DNA of 64,000 bases from Rothia nasisuis (GTDB taxonomy: Bacteria > Actinomycetota > Actinomycetes > Actinomycetales > Micrococcaceae), in assembly GCF_928381405.1 (NCBI RefSeq), contig NZ_CAKMSB010000009.1, positions 1-64,000 of the forward strand, given 5' to 3'. Shown piece by piece: positions 1 to 12,291 of the stretch. Each line of letters begins with the position of its first letter. The stretch's first letter is position 1. Below the pieces are notes generated by a model. It made no database searches. It was not told the DNA's origin and saw nothing but the letters and a program-made list of their open reading frames with translations. The position numbers and the translations under genes were made by a program.

Positions 1-20
1 CAGGTGTGTATAAGAGACAG
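1..20 (+). other. Nextera/Tn5 mosaic-end adapter remnant
   Basis: Bases 2-20 match the 19-bp Tn5 mosaic end used in Nextera libraries (AGATGTGTATAAGAGACAG) at 18 of 19 positions; the only difference is G for A at base 4. The C at base 1 also matches the base before the mosaic end in the Read 1 adapter. This is library-derived sequence left at a contig end, so biological sequence starts near base 21. Confidence 0.93.
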
Positions 21-62
21 GTTGGATCCTTCGCCGAAGAGTGGTAGCTGGCTTTCGTTCAT
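21..62 (-). CDS. 5' end of a truncated CDS, unknown product
   Basis: An ATG at 62-60 on the minus strand opens a frame reading MNESQLPLFGEGSN before it runs into the adapter at base 20. A purine-rich ribosome-binding site (GGGAAGG, 9-14 bases upstream) supports the start. Only 14 residues remain, so the product cannot be assigned. It lies downstream of, and on the same strand as, the DUF3039 gene but is separated from it by a terminator-like hairpin. Confidence 0.5.
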
Positions 63-118
63 CTCGTATCTTCCCTTCCCGCAGTAGTTGCCCTCAAAGT
101 TTTTGGGCACCACAAAAG

Positions 119-148
119 TTTAGCCCCATTCGCGGGCGAATGGGGCTA
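119..148 (-). terminator. Rho-independent terminator after DUF3039 gene
   Basis: A perfect 12-bp stem (TAGCCCCATTCG at 121-132 with CGAATGGGGCTA at 137-148) has a 4-base loop. On the minus strand it is followed by AAACTTTTG, a short T-rich tract. It lies just past the stop of the DUF3039 gene. Confidence 0.75.
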
Positions 149-158
149 TGAGATAGCT

Positions 159-446
159 CTAGTTCTCGTCGTTGCCGGGTACTAGGCCCTCGTAGATTTC
201 CTTGCATTCGGGGCAGACGGGGAACTTTTCGGGGTCGCGGCCGGGAGTCCACTTTTTACCGCAGAGGGCACGCACAGGCTTACCGGTCAGGGCTGACTCC
301 ATAATTTTTTCTTTGCGCACATAGTGGGCGAAACGCTCGTGGTCGCCAGGTTCGACGTCCTGCACTTCTTCACGTTCCAGCAGGGCAGTTCCGCCGGAGT
401 GAGCGGTTTCGGGGAAGGGGTCTTCGATGCCGGGGATTGACGACAT
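159..446 (-). CDS. DUF3039 domain-containing protein
   Basis: This 95-residue protein belongs to the small actinobacterial DUF3039 family, recognised by the C-terminal segment RALCGKKWTPGRDPEKFPVC followed by PECKEIYEGL. Cysteines in ALCGK and CPEC could form a zinc-ribbon-like site. The N-terminal half is acidic and probably flexible. The start is supported by AAGGAG about 8 bases before the ATG. It is a single-gene unit closed by the hairpin at 119-148. The function of the family is unknown; no enzyme motif is visible. Confidence 0.85.
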   Translation of the reverse strand: MSSIPGIEDPFPETAHSGGTALLEREEVQDVEPGDHERFAHYVRKEKIMESALTGKPVRALCGKKWTPGRDPEKFPVCPECKEIYEGLVPGNDEN

Positions 447-596
447 ATCTTAGTCTCCTTAATTCTCAAAGCAGTTTGGTCTTGTCTATTCAGTGTAGTG
501 CCCCCGTCAAGACGGCATCCGGCTCCTACTGTGGGGCAAGGGCTGGACGCCTCTGGTGGGGGTGGTTTGCCTGCTTCACGCTAGTAGAAAGGTAGG

Positions 597-2216
597 TTAG
601 CTGTAGCGGGCTACCCGTTGGTACATATCTGCTACATGCAGTTCATAGTTTTTAGCCCCGGCGCGGACGCCCAGATAGAAGGCAAGCGCCCCGATGAGGG
701 CCGTGACTGTGGCACCTAGCCAGAACCAGAGAATGTTACCAGTGATGGAGCTGGCACCCATGCCGATGAGGGCGGGGAGGGAAAGGGCCATGGGGATGAA
801 GATTAGTAAGCCTCGCACCATAGTTTTGGCCATGCCATCGGGCTGTTCCGGGGTCTTCCAGGGGCTGGTTCCTGGCGGGACAACCGGCGCATTGAAGGTA
901 GTGTCAAGGTAGTTGGCCATGCCGTTGGCAATGAAGTAGGTGCCTAGGGATGTTACCAGTAGGGGCAGGGCCCAGATAGCGTTCCCGGTCAGAAAGGAGA
1001 AAGCCAGGGTGCCCACCACAATCATGGGCAGGTAAAGTAGCATCATGCCGTATGCCCGCCCCAGCCTGTCATCTATACCGCGCAGGGGTGAGAGGGCGTG
1101 CAGGGAGAAGGCTGAGCCGTCAAGCGAAGCCAGGGTGGACTGAGAATAACCGGCCATGGCGGGTATGAAGGCACCGACCATGATAAAGGTCATGGGGTTA
1201 GCCACAGTCCCCTCGGCCCCGTTAACGGTAAAGATAAAAGATCCCGAAATAGTAATCATCAAGATATACATCAAGGGCAGTATCAGCACATTGAGGTTGG
1301 CTCGGGAATCCTTAAGCATCATGCCCAGGGTGCGGGCAGCAATGGCACCGCGTACGGTGGCGGGGAACCGACCAAGCAGCCCCAGGTTACCCTCCTCAAC
1401 AGTTTTCCCTTCATCGCGCTGGATGGCTGTATCGCCCACGCTAGCCATGGTTTTCGCCGCAAAAAACTTCCAGATAAACCAGGCCAGGGCACAGTAAATC
1501 AGGGTCAATGCTGCCAGGGCGGCAGCGAGACCGTAGCGACCGGCTCCAACCTGCGGGGCGATAGCCCAGGCAGAGGCCAGCGGGGTCCACTGCAGGTAGG
1601 TGAGAACATGGCGTAGCTGGCTCATGTTGCTGGCTATACCGGCGGTCACTGCCATGATAAGGGGCCCGGCAAAGACCAGGGCTGTAAAGGCAGCAATGGT
1701 CAGAGCGTTACTAAGGGCACGTCGGGAGCGGATGGGAATCGACGCTACCGCTGTCAGGCGTCCGCCCAGGACGGCCAGGGTCACCCCCAGTAAAGAGGCC
1801 GGGATAAAAGCTAGGGTGGCAGGCAGGGAGTAAAGATTGGAGGTGACCAGCGCAAGGGCAGCTAACACGGTGAGGGTACCCGGTACCCCAATGAGAGCCC
1901 CCATAGCCTGGCCGCTCATAAGCTGGCGGACGGTAATGGGGTAGGGTGCGAGCCGCTCCGGGTCGAGGGTAGGGTCAGCCCCGGCTGCCACCAGTGGAAT
2001 AAGCCACCAGGCTAGGGTGAGCAGGCCACCGGCCAGCCCCAGTAGAAGCAGGGAGTCGGCCGGGTTCTGCAAGACTGACCCATAACCGGCTAGGCCCACA
2101 AGGACGCCCAGCCCGTAGAGCAGGCCGATGACCAGGCCCACAATGGCCCAGACGTTACCGTTGCGGAAAATAGCTAAAAAGTGATCAAGTTTGAGTTTTA
2201 GGAGGACTGCAACCAT
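597..2216 (-). CDS. ABC transporter permease, ABC-2-like exporter type
   Basis: A 539-residue, very hydrophobic protein with about twelve predicted membrane segments and no signal peptide or ATP-binding motif. It is the membrane partner of the ATPase encoded immediately upstream: the two genes overlap by 19 bases, with this ATG inside the last codons of the ATPase gene, which implies translational coupling. Size and layout fit the large actinobacterial two-component exporters. The substrate cannot be read from the sequence. A lipid, drug or peptide exporter is possible, and the absence of a substrate-binding protein argues against import. Confidence 0.8.
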   Translation of the reverse strand: MVAVLLKLKLDHFLAIFRNGNVWAIVGLVIGLLYGLGVLVGLAGYGSVLQNPADSLLLLGLAGGLLTLAWWLIPLVAAGADPTLDPERLAPYPITVRQLMSGQAMGALIGVPGTLTVLAALALVTSNLYSLPATLAFIPASLLGVTLAVLGGRLTAVASIPIRSRRALSNALTIAAFTALVFAGPLIMAVTAGIASNMSQLRHVLTYLQWTPLASAWAIAPQVGAGRYGLAAALAALTLIYCALAWFIWKFFAAKTMASVGDTAIQRDEGKTVEEGNLGLLGRFPATVRGAIAARTLGMMLKDSRANLNVLILPLMYILMITISGSFIFTVNGAEGTVANPMTFIMVGAFIPAMAGYSQSTLASLDGSAFSLHALSPLRGIDDRLGRAYGMMLLYLPMIVVGTLAFSFLTGNAIWALPLLVTSLGTYFIANGMANYLDTTFNAPVVPPGTSPWKTPEQPDGMAKTMVRGLLIFIPMALSLPALIGMGASSITGNILWFWLGATVTALIGALAFYLGVRAGAKNYELHVADMYQRVARYS

Positions 2217-3103
2217 GAGATACCCTCCGATACAACGCGTCCGCCCACCAGCTCAACAAACCGTTCCTCCAGGGAGGCAGCTCCGCGTACCTGTTCCACG
2301 GTGCCTGAGGCCAGAATACGACCAGCGTTCATAATGGCTACGTGGTCGCACAGGCGCTGTACCAGATCCATCACGTGGGAGGAGATAATCACGGTGCCTC
2401 CGCCTACCACATAGGCCCGCAGGATGTCCTGAATATTTGACGCGGAGACCGGGTCCACCGCTTCGAAGGGCTCATCGAGCACCAGCAGGGAGGGGGCATG
2501 AATCATGGCGCACGCCAGGGCAATTTTTTTGGTCATGCCAGCTGAGTAGTTGGCAACCTGCTGGCCAGCAGCCCCGGTCAGATCCATGGCGATGAGTAGG
2601 TCACGGGTACGTTCGGCCACGGTTGCTTTATCGAGTCCATGCAGGCGGCCAGCGTAGGTAAGGAGCTGCTCACCGGTAAGTTTATCGAAGAGGCGGACGC
2701 CGTCGGGTAGCACGCCGACCTTCCGTTTGGCGGCCAGCGGCTCGGCCCAAACGTCCACTCCCCCAATTTCCACACGACCTGCGGTGGGTTTGAGTAGCCC
2801 GGTTGCCATCGATAAGGTGGTGGTCTTGCCTGCGCCATTGCGCCCTACCAGCCCATAAAAGGAGCCTCGGGGCACAATCAGGTTGACTCCGTCGACCGCA
2901 GCCTGCTGACCAAAGACTTTCACCAGGTTGATTATCTCTAGGGCAGCGCTGACCCTGCTGGTCTCTGCCACCTCAGCTTCTACCGGCGCCGTAAGTTGCT
3001 CAGGAGAGCCGCTACCGAGGGCTTCTTCTGACCGGTACTGGGGTTGCCAGTACTGGGGCCGATTGTAACTTTCATTCTGCGGGGGGAGGTTTTCGTGTGC
3101 CAT
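2198..3103 (-). CDS. ABC transporter ATP-binding protein
   Basis: This 301-residue ATPase carries Walker A GRNGAGKTTT (about residue 90), a signature-like segment YSAGMTKK, and Walker B LLVLDEPFEAVD followed by the H-loop IISSHVMD. The first 55 residues are an unusual hydrophilic extension rich in Q, N, P and E. The ABC fold resembles the CcmA/DrrA exporter ATPases. It pairs with the overlapping permease gene. No clear Shine-Dalgarno precedes the ATG. A TACAGT hexamer lies 6 bases upstream, so the transcript may be leaderless. Confidence 0.88.
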   Translation of the reverse strand: MAHENLPPQNESYNRPQYWQPQYRSEEALGSGSPEQLTAPVEAEVAETSRVSAALEIINLVKVFGQQAAVDGVNLIVPRGSFYGLVGRNGAGKTTTLSMATGLLKPTAGRVEIGGVDVWAEPLAAKRKVGVLPDGVRLFDKLTGEQLLTYAGRLHGLDKATVAERTRDLLIAMDLTGAAGQQVANYSAGMTKKIALACAMIHAPSLLVLDEPFEAVDPVSASNIQDILRAYVVGGGTVIISSHVMDLVQRLCDHVAIMNAGRILASGTVEQVRGAASLEERFVELVGGRVVSEGISWLQSS

Positions 3104-3157
3104 ACATCTACTGTAGCCAGCATCGCGAGATTCTCCCTCCCCCGCTAGGATGATTCC

Positions 3158-4093
3158 TTAAAAAAGAGCCGTCATCAGGGCTGAACGGGCCTTTGTGACA
3201 CGGGGGTCAGCTGCTCCCACTACCTCGAAGAGTTCGATGAGGCGTTCACGTACTGCGGTTCTGGTTTCTGCGTCTACCGCCTTGAAGAGGGTGATGAGTC
3301 TATTGAAGGCATCTTCCACATGGCCAGCGGAAACGTCAAGATCAGCCACATTCATCTGTGCCTCTACGTTAAGGGAATCAGCGGCAGCGGCCTTGCGTTC
3401 TTCGGTCGCATCAAGGGTTGAGACGCGGTGCAACAGGTGCACTTGAGCCAGTCCGATCTTAGCGTCTGTATCCCCGGGGTTCTCGTTGAGCGCACGGGTG
3501 TAGGCGTTCTCGGCAGCAGAATAGTCGCCGCGGTCTAGAGCCTCAAGGGCCTCCTGATGCAGGGGCGGCAGGGGCTTCTCAGCTTCCGACAGCACCGGCT
3601 CGAACCCACCGGGCAGGCCCTGCTGGGCAGCAAGCTGTAGCACCTGGCCCAGCACCTCGGTAAGGGCCTGAGGCTCAACGGGGCCGTTGAAGAGCGGCGC
3701 CGGGCGGCCCGCCAGCACAGCCACGGCAGCAGGAACACCCTGAATCTGGAAAGCCTGCCCAATCTCGGGAATCTTGGTAATATCCACGGCAGCCAGGAGC
3801 AGGTTGCCGCCAGCAGAGTTCACCAGAGCCTCTGTCTCTTCTAGCATCTGTACCGATGCCGGTGAGTGGGGCGCCCACAGGGCGAAGATAACCGCACCCC
3901 GGTTAGACTCCTGCACCAGCTGTTGGAACTGATCTAGATCGGTCACATCAAGTCGCCAGCTCTTCTCACCGGAGACAGGCTCGGCAGCTACCTCCTGGGC
4001 AACAGATGCGGGCTGGACTACCTCAGACAGGTCTGGAGCGTTGCGCACCGATGCAGGCAGACCTGCCTCCTCAAAACCTTTATTCTCACTCAT
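3158..4093 (-). CDS. Thioredoxin-fold/TPR protein, YbbN (CnoX)-like
   Basis: The 311-residue protein has a thioredoxin-like domain at about residues 50-155, but the active site is degenerate: where a CxxC is expected after FALWAP the sequence reads HSPASV, so it is not an oxidoreductase. Residues 180-311 contain TPR-like helices (ALDRGDYSAAENAYTRALNE; NPGDTDAKIGLAQVHLL). This architecture matches YbbN/CnoX-type co-chaperones. AGAGGAG seven bases before the ATG supports the start. It is divergent from the AI-2E permease gene. No N-terminal signal peptide is seen, so it is cytoplasmic. Confidence 0.82.
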   Translation of the reverse strand: MSENKGFEEAGLPASVRNAPDLSEVVQPASVAQEVAAEPVSGEKSWRLDVTDLDQFQQLVQESNRGAVIFALWAPHSPASVQMLEETEALVNSAGGNLLLAAVDITKIPEIGQAFQIQGVPAAVAVLAGRPAPLFNGPVEPQALTEVLGQVLQLAAQQGLPGGFEPVLSEAEKPLPPLHQEALEALDRGDYSAAENAYTRALNENPGDTDAKIGLAQVHLLHRVSTLDATEERKAAAADSLNVEAQMNVADLDVSAGHVEDAFNRLITLFKAVDAETRTAVRERLIELFEVVGAADPRVTKARSALMTALF

Positions 4094-4239
4094 AGCTAGA
4101 CTCCTCTACAACAAACAAAACTTTTCTTCCATACTGCCACCGGCGGCACGCACACAGTGAGCGCACACCCCTTTTTCTAGCCTAAGGCAGAATCGAGATA
4201 CAGTAGGAACAACACCAGCCCACAACTGACGAAGCGATT

Positions 4240-5556
4240 ATGGCCTCTTCCTTCTCACCCCAACACCTACTGCGCTCCCTCACCTCGCGCACTCAGCCCA
4301 AGCCAGCGCCCTCTAAAGCTGACCGTGATTCCCGTGAACGCACCGCTGAGTCCCCCCGGTTTTCTGTGCCCGCGATCCCCGGAGCCAGACCCAGGCACAG
4401 GTTCCAGCTACCGGCCGAACCCGAGCACCTTCGAGAAAACGCCGGTACCTCCGCCTCTCCCCCAGCCGGTTCGGCAGAACACCAAGTGCTCGCGCCTGGC
4501 AAGGGCAGGCACATCACTAACCCCGTCTATTTTGGATTTATGCTAGCAGTCGGCGTGGGCCTTGCCTGGATGGGCATGTATTTTGTGCTCAACGTAGGGG
4601 CTCTCGCTGGCTGGATTACCGGTGCAGTCTTCATCGGCCTAGGGCTAGATCCAGCCGTCCGCAAACTAGAATCCTGGGGGGTTCCCAGAGGTGCCGGCGT
4701 TGGAATTGTTTTTCTAGCTTTCACTGCCCTGGCTGCCCTTCTCATCTTCTGGATTGTACCGGCCATAGCCCGCCAGGCCGTCTCGTTCATTACCGGCTTT
4801 CCACAACAGTTCGAGAACTTTCTGGGCTCAGATTTCTTCACCGCAATCGACCGACAGTTCCATATTAGAAATGCGGTTGACACTGAGGTTGAGAGATTCT
4901 TTGCTCAAATTACCTCTGACACCTCCGTGGTCAGTGGCTTCTTTAACTCGCTCATCAACGCCGGGTCAACCCTGGCAGAAATCACCACGGGCACCATCAT
5001 CGTGCTCTTTCTCTCGGTCTACGTGCTCGCTTCGCTCCCCACCATCAAAGCCTGGTTTATTCGGCTAGCCCCGGCATCAAAACGAGAAAGAGTCGGCTAC
5101 CTGACCGAAAGAATCACCAGTTCAGTCGGGCAATACGTTATGGGTCAAGCCATCGTGGCTATCTGCAACGCAACCTTTGCGTCTCTGGTCATGCTCATCG
5201 TTGGGGTTCCCTTCCCCCAACTGCTGATGCTCTTTGTGCTCATACTGGCCTTCATTCCCCTGGTGGGCGGTGTAGCAGCGGCTGTGCTTGTATCGGTGGT
5301 TTCACTCACTGACAGTTGGCAGACAGCCCTTTTCTTCCTGGTTCCCTACCTGATTTATCTCCAGTTCGAGGCCTACTTCATCTCACCCCGTATCATGAGC
5401 CGTGCTGTGGCCGTTCCCGGTGCCGTTGCGATTATCGCGGTGGTCGCCGGCGGCTCGCTCTGGGGCGTGCTGGGGGCCATTATCGCTATCCCGGTCGCCG
5501 CCTCCATGCTCATCCTAGTCAATGAGGTTCTTGTACCCCGCCAAGATCAGCTCTAA
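4240..5556 (+). CDS. AI-2E family transporter
   Basis: A 438-residue membrane protein with a basic, proline-rich cytoplasmic N-terminus (about residues 1-90) followed by about eight hydrophobic segments. The pattern of the AI-2E/PerM family is visible: an early hairpin of membrane helices, an amphipathic soluble stretch (about residues 185-240), then the conserved C-terminal part with VPFPQLLMLFVLILAFIPLV and a final GAIIAIPVAASMLILVNE. The family exports small molecules or exchanges sodium and protons; the true substrate here is unknown. It is monocistronic, with a strong terminator just downstream. Confidence 0.87.
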   Translation: MASSFSPQHLLRSLTSRTQPKPAPSKADRDSRERTAESPRFSVPAIPGARPRHRFQLPAEPEHLRENAGTSASPPAGSAEHQVLAPGKGRHITNPVYFGFMLAVGVGLAWMGMYFVLNVGALAGWITGAVFIGLGLDPAVRKLESWGVPRGAGVGIVFLAFTALAALLIFWIVPAIARQAVSFITGFPQQFENFLGSDFFTAIDRQFHIRNAVDTEVERFFAQITSDTSVVSGFFNSLINAGSTLAEITTGTIIVLFLSVYVLASLPTIKAWFIRLAPASKRERVGYLTERITSSVGQYVMGQAIVAICNATFASLVMLIVGVPFPQLLMLFVLILAFIPLVGGVAAAVLVSVVSLTDSWQTALFFLVPYLIYLQFEAYFISPRIMSRAVAVPGAVAIIAVVAGGSLWGVLGAIIAIPVAASMLILVNEVLVPRQDQL

Positions 5557-5574
5557 GGAACTGCCCGTTTTCAC

Positions 5575-5619
5575 ACCCGGTAGCACCTTGCCTTTCTGCA
5601 GGGGCGCTACCGGGTTTTT
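5575..5619 (+). terminator. Rho-independent terminator after AI-2E gene
   Basis: Ten-base-pair arms ACCCGGTAGC (5575-5584) and GCTACCGGGT (5606-5615) enclose a 21-base loop, and the right arm runs into a T tract at 5615-5619 (GGGTTTTTG). Confidence 0.8.
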
Positions 5620-5662
5620 GCGCTACTAGCGTGGCATACGGTGGCGTATTGCCACCGGGTGC

Positions 5663-6004
5663 CTACCAGAATCTACGGGTTGCCCAACAACGCTCATGCC
5701 AGTGGCGGCGCTCCTCGATAGCCCGCTGAGCACCAAACATGTGGTCCTGCTGCCAGATCACCAGGTGAGCAACCCCGGGCTGGATAGGCCGCTCACACTC
5801 GGGGCACTTATAGGTTTTCAGAGCATTGATCGAAGGAATGTACTGCACATACCAGTCACCGTCCTGGGCCCGCTCCACCCGCGGGGCAGGGTCAAGGATA
5901 CGGGAAATATCGCGCCCAGCTGGGCGAGCTTTCTGCCATTTACTGGGGGCTGCCCCGGAGTTAGAGTTGGAGCGGCGGGGCTGAGATGAAGAACGACGAG
6001 GCAT
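5663..6004 (-). CDS. Small zinc-ribbon-like actinobacterial protein
   Basis: A 113-residue protein with a basic, Ser/Asn-rich N-terminus and a conserved C-terminal half. CPEC (about residue 73) and a distal HERC near residue 106, with intervening histidines, suggest a CxxC...HxxC metal site. Homologues in Micrococcaceae are often labelled 'ATP/GTP-binding protein', but no P-loop is present here, so I do not use that name. It is divergent from nucS, with start codons about 58 bases apart. Function unknown; a nucleic-acid or metal-binding role is a guess. Confidence 0.7.
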   Translation of the reverse strand: MPRRSSSQPRRSNSNSGAAPSKWQKARPAGRDISRILDPAPRVERAQDGDWYVQYIPSINALKTYKCPECERPIQPGVAHLVIWQQDHMFGAQRAIEERRHWHERCWATRRFW

Positions 6005-6062
6005 TCCCCCATTCTTTCATGCACCGGTGTGCCCGCCCAAGCCACCTGTTAGAGTGGGAGGC

Positions 6063-6779
6063 GTGCGTTTAGTAATAGCTGATTGTTCTGTCGACTACAT
6101 GGGCCGTCTCAATGCCCATCTGCCCCGAGCCACCCGCCTGCTCATGATTAAAAATGATGGGTCTGTGCTGATTCACTCCGACGGTGGTTCCTATAAGCCC
6201 CTCAACTGGATGAGCCCGCCCTGCCGCCTTCATATCGCGCCGCGCGAAGAGTTTGAGGGCACCTCGGTCGCCGAGGATCTCGACCCCGATGTAGAACAGC
6301 TCTGGACGGTTCAAGCCGCTAAAAGCGACGACAAGCTGGTCATCCGGGTCTTTGGCACTCGGGGTGAACTCAGCCACGATCTCGGAGTAGATCCCGGCCT
6401 GATTAAGGACGGCGTTGAGGCTGACTTACAGCGCCTGCTGGCCGAACAGATTGAACTTCTCGGTGCCGGCTACCGCCTGGTGCGCCGCGAATACCCCACA
6501 GCTATTGGCCCAGTCGACATTCTTGCCAAGGACGCTTCTGGCATCTCCGTGGCTGTTGAGCTCAAGCGCGTCGGCGACATCGACGGGGTAGAGCAACTCA
6601 CCCGCTACCTGGAACTGCTCAACCGCGACCCGCTACTGGCACCCGTCCAGGGCATCTTTGCTGCCCAGCGCATCAAGCCCCAGGCCCGCACCCTGGCTGA
6701 AGACCGCGGCATCCGCTGCGTGTCACTGGACTACGACACCATGCGCGGTGTAGATGATGCGGAGTCCCGTCTTTTCTAA
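6063..6779 (+). CDS. nucS: Mismatch-specific endonuclease NucS
   Basis: This is the actinobacterial/archaeal endonuclease NucS (EndoMS), which cleaves both strands at mismatches and replaces MutSL. From the GTG at 6063 the protein is 238 residues and starts [16 protein letters not shown], as in the family; an upstream ATG at 6027 would add 12 unconserved residues. The C-terminal nuclease domain shows GPVDILAKD followed by VAVELKR, the D...ExK catalytic core. There is no usable Shine-Dalgarno spacing: GGGAGG ends one base from the GTG. TAGAGT at 6050-6055 is placed so that the GTG would be +1, suggesting a leaderless transcript. nucS converges on the atp operon. Confidence 0.9.
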   Translation: MRLVIADCSVDYMGRLNAHLPRATRLLMIKNDGSVLIHSDGGSYKPLNWMSPPCRLHIAPREEFEGTSVAEDLDPDVEQLWTVQAAKSDDKLVIRVFGTRGELSHDLGVDPGLIKDGVEADLQRLLAEQIELLGAGYRLVRREYPTAIGPVDILAKDASGISVAVELKRVGDIDGVEQLTRYLELLNRDPLLAPVQGIFAAQRIKPQARTLAEDRGIRCVSLDYDTMRGVDDAESRLF

Positions 6780-6868
6780 AGCTCGCCCACTACACCTGTA
6801 GCTTTCATTCATTATCTGGCTAAACGGTCGCCTTGAGAGCACTCGTTGACCTGACACATAGGTAAAAG

Positions 6869-6907
6869 GATGCCGCCCTGCCCCCGTGAACGGGGCAGGG
6901 CGGCATC
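6869..6907 (-). terminator. Bidirectional terminator, atp operon / nucS
   Basis: A perfect 16-bp stem (6869-6884 with 6892-6907) surrounds a 7-base loop between the converging nucS and atpC genes. On the minus strand the stem is followed by CCTTTTACC, so it mainly serves the atp operon. Confidence 0.85.
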
Positions 6908-6929
6908 TCTGCGTGCTGGCTCGGTCAGT

Positions 6930-7187
6930 TTAGATCTGAGCGTGCTTGGCTGCGATGGTTACCCGATCGTTTGAAACGGTCAGAAAACCCTCGTGTAAGC
7001 GGGTGGTCTTCTTCTCACCGCTGGTGGCCTCAATCAGAAGCTCCCCGTCCTCGGCCAGAAGGGCCATGGTCGGGATATGACCTGGCATGATACCCAGGTC
7101 ACCATCCACGGTGCGCGCACGTACGTACGAGGCCTCGCCTACCCAGACAATGTGTTCGCGCGATACGACTTCAACTTTCAGTGCCAT
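6930..7187 (-). CDS. atpC: ATP synthase F1 subunit epsilon
   Basis: The 85-residue epsilon subunit of the F1 central stalk, with the conserved GDLGIMPGHIPTMALL stretch. It is the short actinobacterial type: the N-terminal beta-sandwich is complete, but the C-terminal helical hairpin found in many epsilon subunits is essentially absent (the protein stops at AAKHAQI), so inhibition by an extended helix is unlikely. Last gene of the operon, two bases after the atpD stop. Confidence 0.95.
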   Translation of the reverse strand: MALKVEVVSREHIVWVGEASYVRARTVDGDLGIMPGHIPTMALLAEDGELLIEATSGEKKTTRLHEGFLTVSNDRVTIAAKHAQI

Positions 7188-7189
7188 GA

Positions 7190-8662
<1,473 letters not shown>

Positions 8663-8699
8663 TTACCTATGTAGAGAGTGGAAAGTTTGTTGGGTGGGT

Positions 8700-9620
8700 T
8701 TAGGAGGCGAGTGCGTCGGCGCCGCCAACAATTTCGCTGAGCTCCTGGGTGATTTCCGCCTGGCGAGCGTTGTTCATCAGTCGGGTGTACTTCTTGATGA
8801 GCTCGTCGGCGTTGTCACCAGCGGACTTCATCGCGCGCTGGCGGGAGGCCAGTTCTGACGCTGCTGCTTCGAGCAGGCAGGCGTAGATGCGAGATGCGAT
8901 GTAACGCGGGAGCAACTCGTCGAGGACTTCCTGGGGGTTAGGCTCGAATTCAAAGACCGAGTTCTGTTCAAACTGGTCGTTGTCGAGGTTTTCGCCGGGA
9001 ATGATGTCTTCGCCAAGTTCGTGGGCAGCTGCAACCTCAATGGGAAGCAGGCGCAGCACGTGGGTTTCCTGGCTGACCATAGAAACGAACTCGGTGTAGA
9101 CGATGTGGAGGTCATCGACTTCACCGTTTTCGTAGGCTGCCAGGATGGCATCACGGGCCTTTACTGCCATCTCAATGTTGGGGTTGTCGGTGTTGCCTTC
9201 CCAGGCCTGTTCATACTCACGCTCGCGGAAGTCAAAGTAAGACTTTGCCTTACGTCCGATGAGGTAGAGCTTGACGTCACGGCCCTCACCGCGGAGTTTC
9301 TCAATAAGACCCTCGGTTTTTTTGAGGACGGATGAAGAGTATGAACCCGCAAGGCCGCGGTCGCTGGTGAGGACGAGTACAGCAGAGCGACCGGTCTTAG
9401 CCTTACCACGTGAGCCCAGCAGGGGGTGCTCAATGTGGTGCTGAGTCGCAATGGCAGTAACAGCCTTGGTCAGCGCATTAGCGTAGGGGCTGGCAGCCTC
9501 AGCGCTCTTACGTGCCTTGTTGATGCGTGAGGTTGCGATCATCTCCATCGCCTTGAAGATCTTCTTCATAGACGATGTTGAAGTAATCTTTTGGCGGTAA
9601 ACCCTAATCTGGGCTCCCAT
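8700..9620 (-). CDS. atpG: ATP synthase F1 subunit gamma
   Basis: Rotary shaft subunit, 306 residues from the ATG at 9620, which has AAAGGA upstream and gives the canonical start [12 protein letters not shown]; a GTG five codons earlier has poorer spacing. Both coiled-coil ends are recognisable: [20 protein letters not shown] at the N-terminus and [18 protein letters not shown] at the C-terminus. Confidence 0.96.
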   Translation of the reverse strand: MGAQIRVYRQKITSTSSMKKIFKAMEMIATSRINKARKSAEAASPYANALTKAVTAIATQHHIEHPLLGSRGKAKTGRSAVLVLTSDRGLAGSYSSSVLKKTEGLIEKLRGEGRDVKLYLIGRKAKSYFDFREREYEQAWEGNTDNPNIEMAVKARDAILAAYENGEVDDLHIVYTEFVSMVSQETHVLRLLPIEVAAAHELGEDIIPGENLDNDQFEQNSVFEFEPNPQEVLDELLPRYIASRIYACLLEAAASELASRQRAMKSAGDNADELIKKYTRLMNNARQAEITQELSEIVGGADALAS

Positions 9621-9696
9621 AGAGATTCCTTTCACTCCTAGTGCTCCAGGTGCCCCTCCCTCTCGAGAGGGGCACGAGTGCTAGCTAGGATAATCG

Positions 9697-11322
<1,626 letters not shown>

Positions 11323-11478
11323 CTTATGTCCCTGCTCTCCTAATTTGTTGGTGTGCCTGCCGACTGGCGGCAGGCCCACCGAAACTTGTGTGACGTGCCG
11401 GGATTAGGCTTTATGCCCTACCCCTTGACGTCTGTGTATCTTCTAAATCACCGTCGAGGTCTCGACTGTGTAAATCGC

Positions 11479-12291
11479 CTATGCGAAAGCGCGGCCTAGT
11501 TCTGACAGCTTGGTAGACAGTGAGCCATCGATGACTTCGTCACCTACCTGCACACGCAGACCACCTAGAAGTGCGGGGTCTACGGTGATGTCGAGCTTCA
11601 GCTCCTTGCCGTAGGTCTTGTTGAGTGACCCCTGAAGCTTTGCGGTCTGCTCTGCAGTCAGCGCGGTAGCTGAGGTGACTCGTGCGATCCAACGGTTTTG
11701 ACGCTTGACGATGATTTCAACGAACTTGTTGGCCAGGCGGGCTGCGGTAGTACCGCGAGGTGCTGAGCCAACACGTTCAAGCAGAAGCCTGCCTTCAGCT
11801 GAGGCGGCGTTGCCCCCCAGAGAGACAGCCAGCTTCTTGAGTGCTTCCTTGCTTGCCCGGGAATCGGCTAGAGCAGCCTGGGCCTCAGCTGAGGCGTCAA
11901 CGGTGTTGATGAAAGTCAACAGCTCATTGACGGTCTGCTCTAGGGCCTCTACTCCCCCTCGCTGTTCAGCAGAAAGCGCTACTGAGGTTACAGCGGTGGT
12001 TTCGAGGGCATCGGCCAGGTCTCGTTCTGAACTCCAGCGGGCTTCTGCTGCTGTAGAAACCACGGTTAGAGCTGCTTCTGAAATCTTGCCGCCCAGAACT
12101 GATCGGGCTATACCTGCTCGCTGCGATGCTTCGCGGGAGGAATCGGTTAGACCTCGCCGGAACCCACCGTTGCTGTCAATCAAATCGACAACAGCGAAGA
12201 GTTCGTCTGCGAGATGGGTCGGGTTATCGGTAGCCTGAGCAACCAAAACCTGTTCCACCTGGTTCAGTGATTCAGTCGATACTGCTGACAT
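11479..12291 (-). CDS. atpH: ATP synthase F1 subunit delta
   Basis: A 270-residue delta subunit of the peripheral stalk, longer than the roughly 180 residues of E. coli, as usual in Actinobacteria. The C-terminal signature is seen in VQVGDEVIDGSLSTKLSEL. The start overlaps the atpF stop by one base (TAATG), indicating translational coupling. Confidence 0.94.
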   Translation of the reverse strand: MSAVSTESLNQVEQVLVAQATDNPTHLADELFAVVDLIDSNGGFRRGLTDSSREASQRAGIARSVLGGKISEAALTVVSTAAEARWSSERDLADALETTAVTSVALSAEQRGGVEALEQTVNELLTFINTVDASAEAQAALADSRASKEALKKLAVSLGGNAASAEGRLLLERVGSAPRGTTAARLANKFVEIIVKRQNRWIARVTSATALTAEQTAKLQGSLNKTYGKELKLDITVDPALLGGLRVQVGDEVIDGSLSTKLSELGRAFA

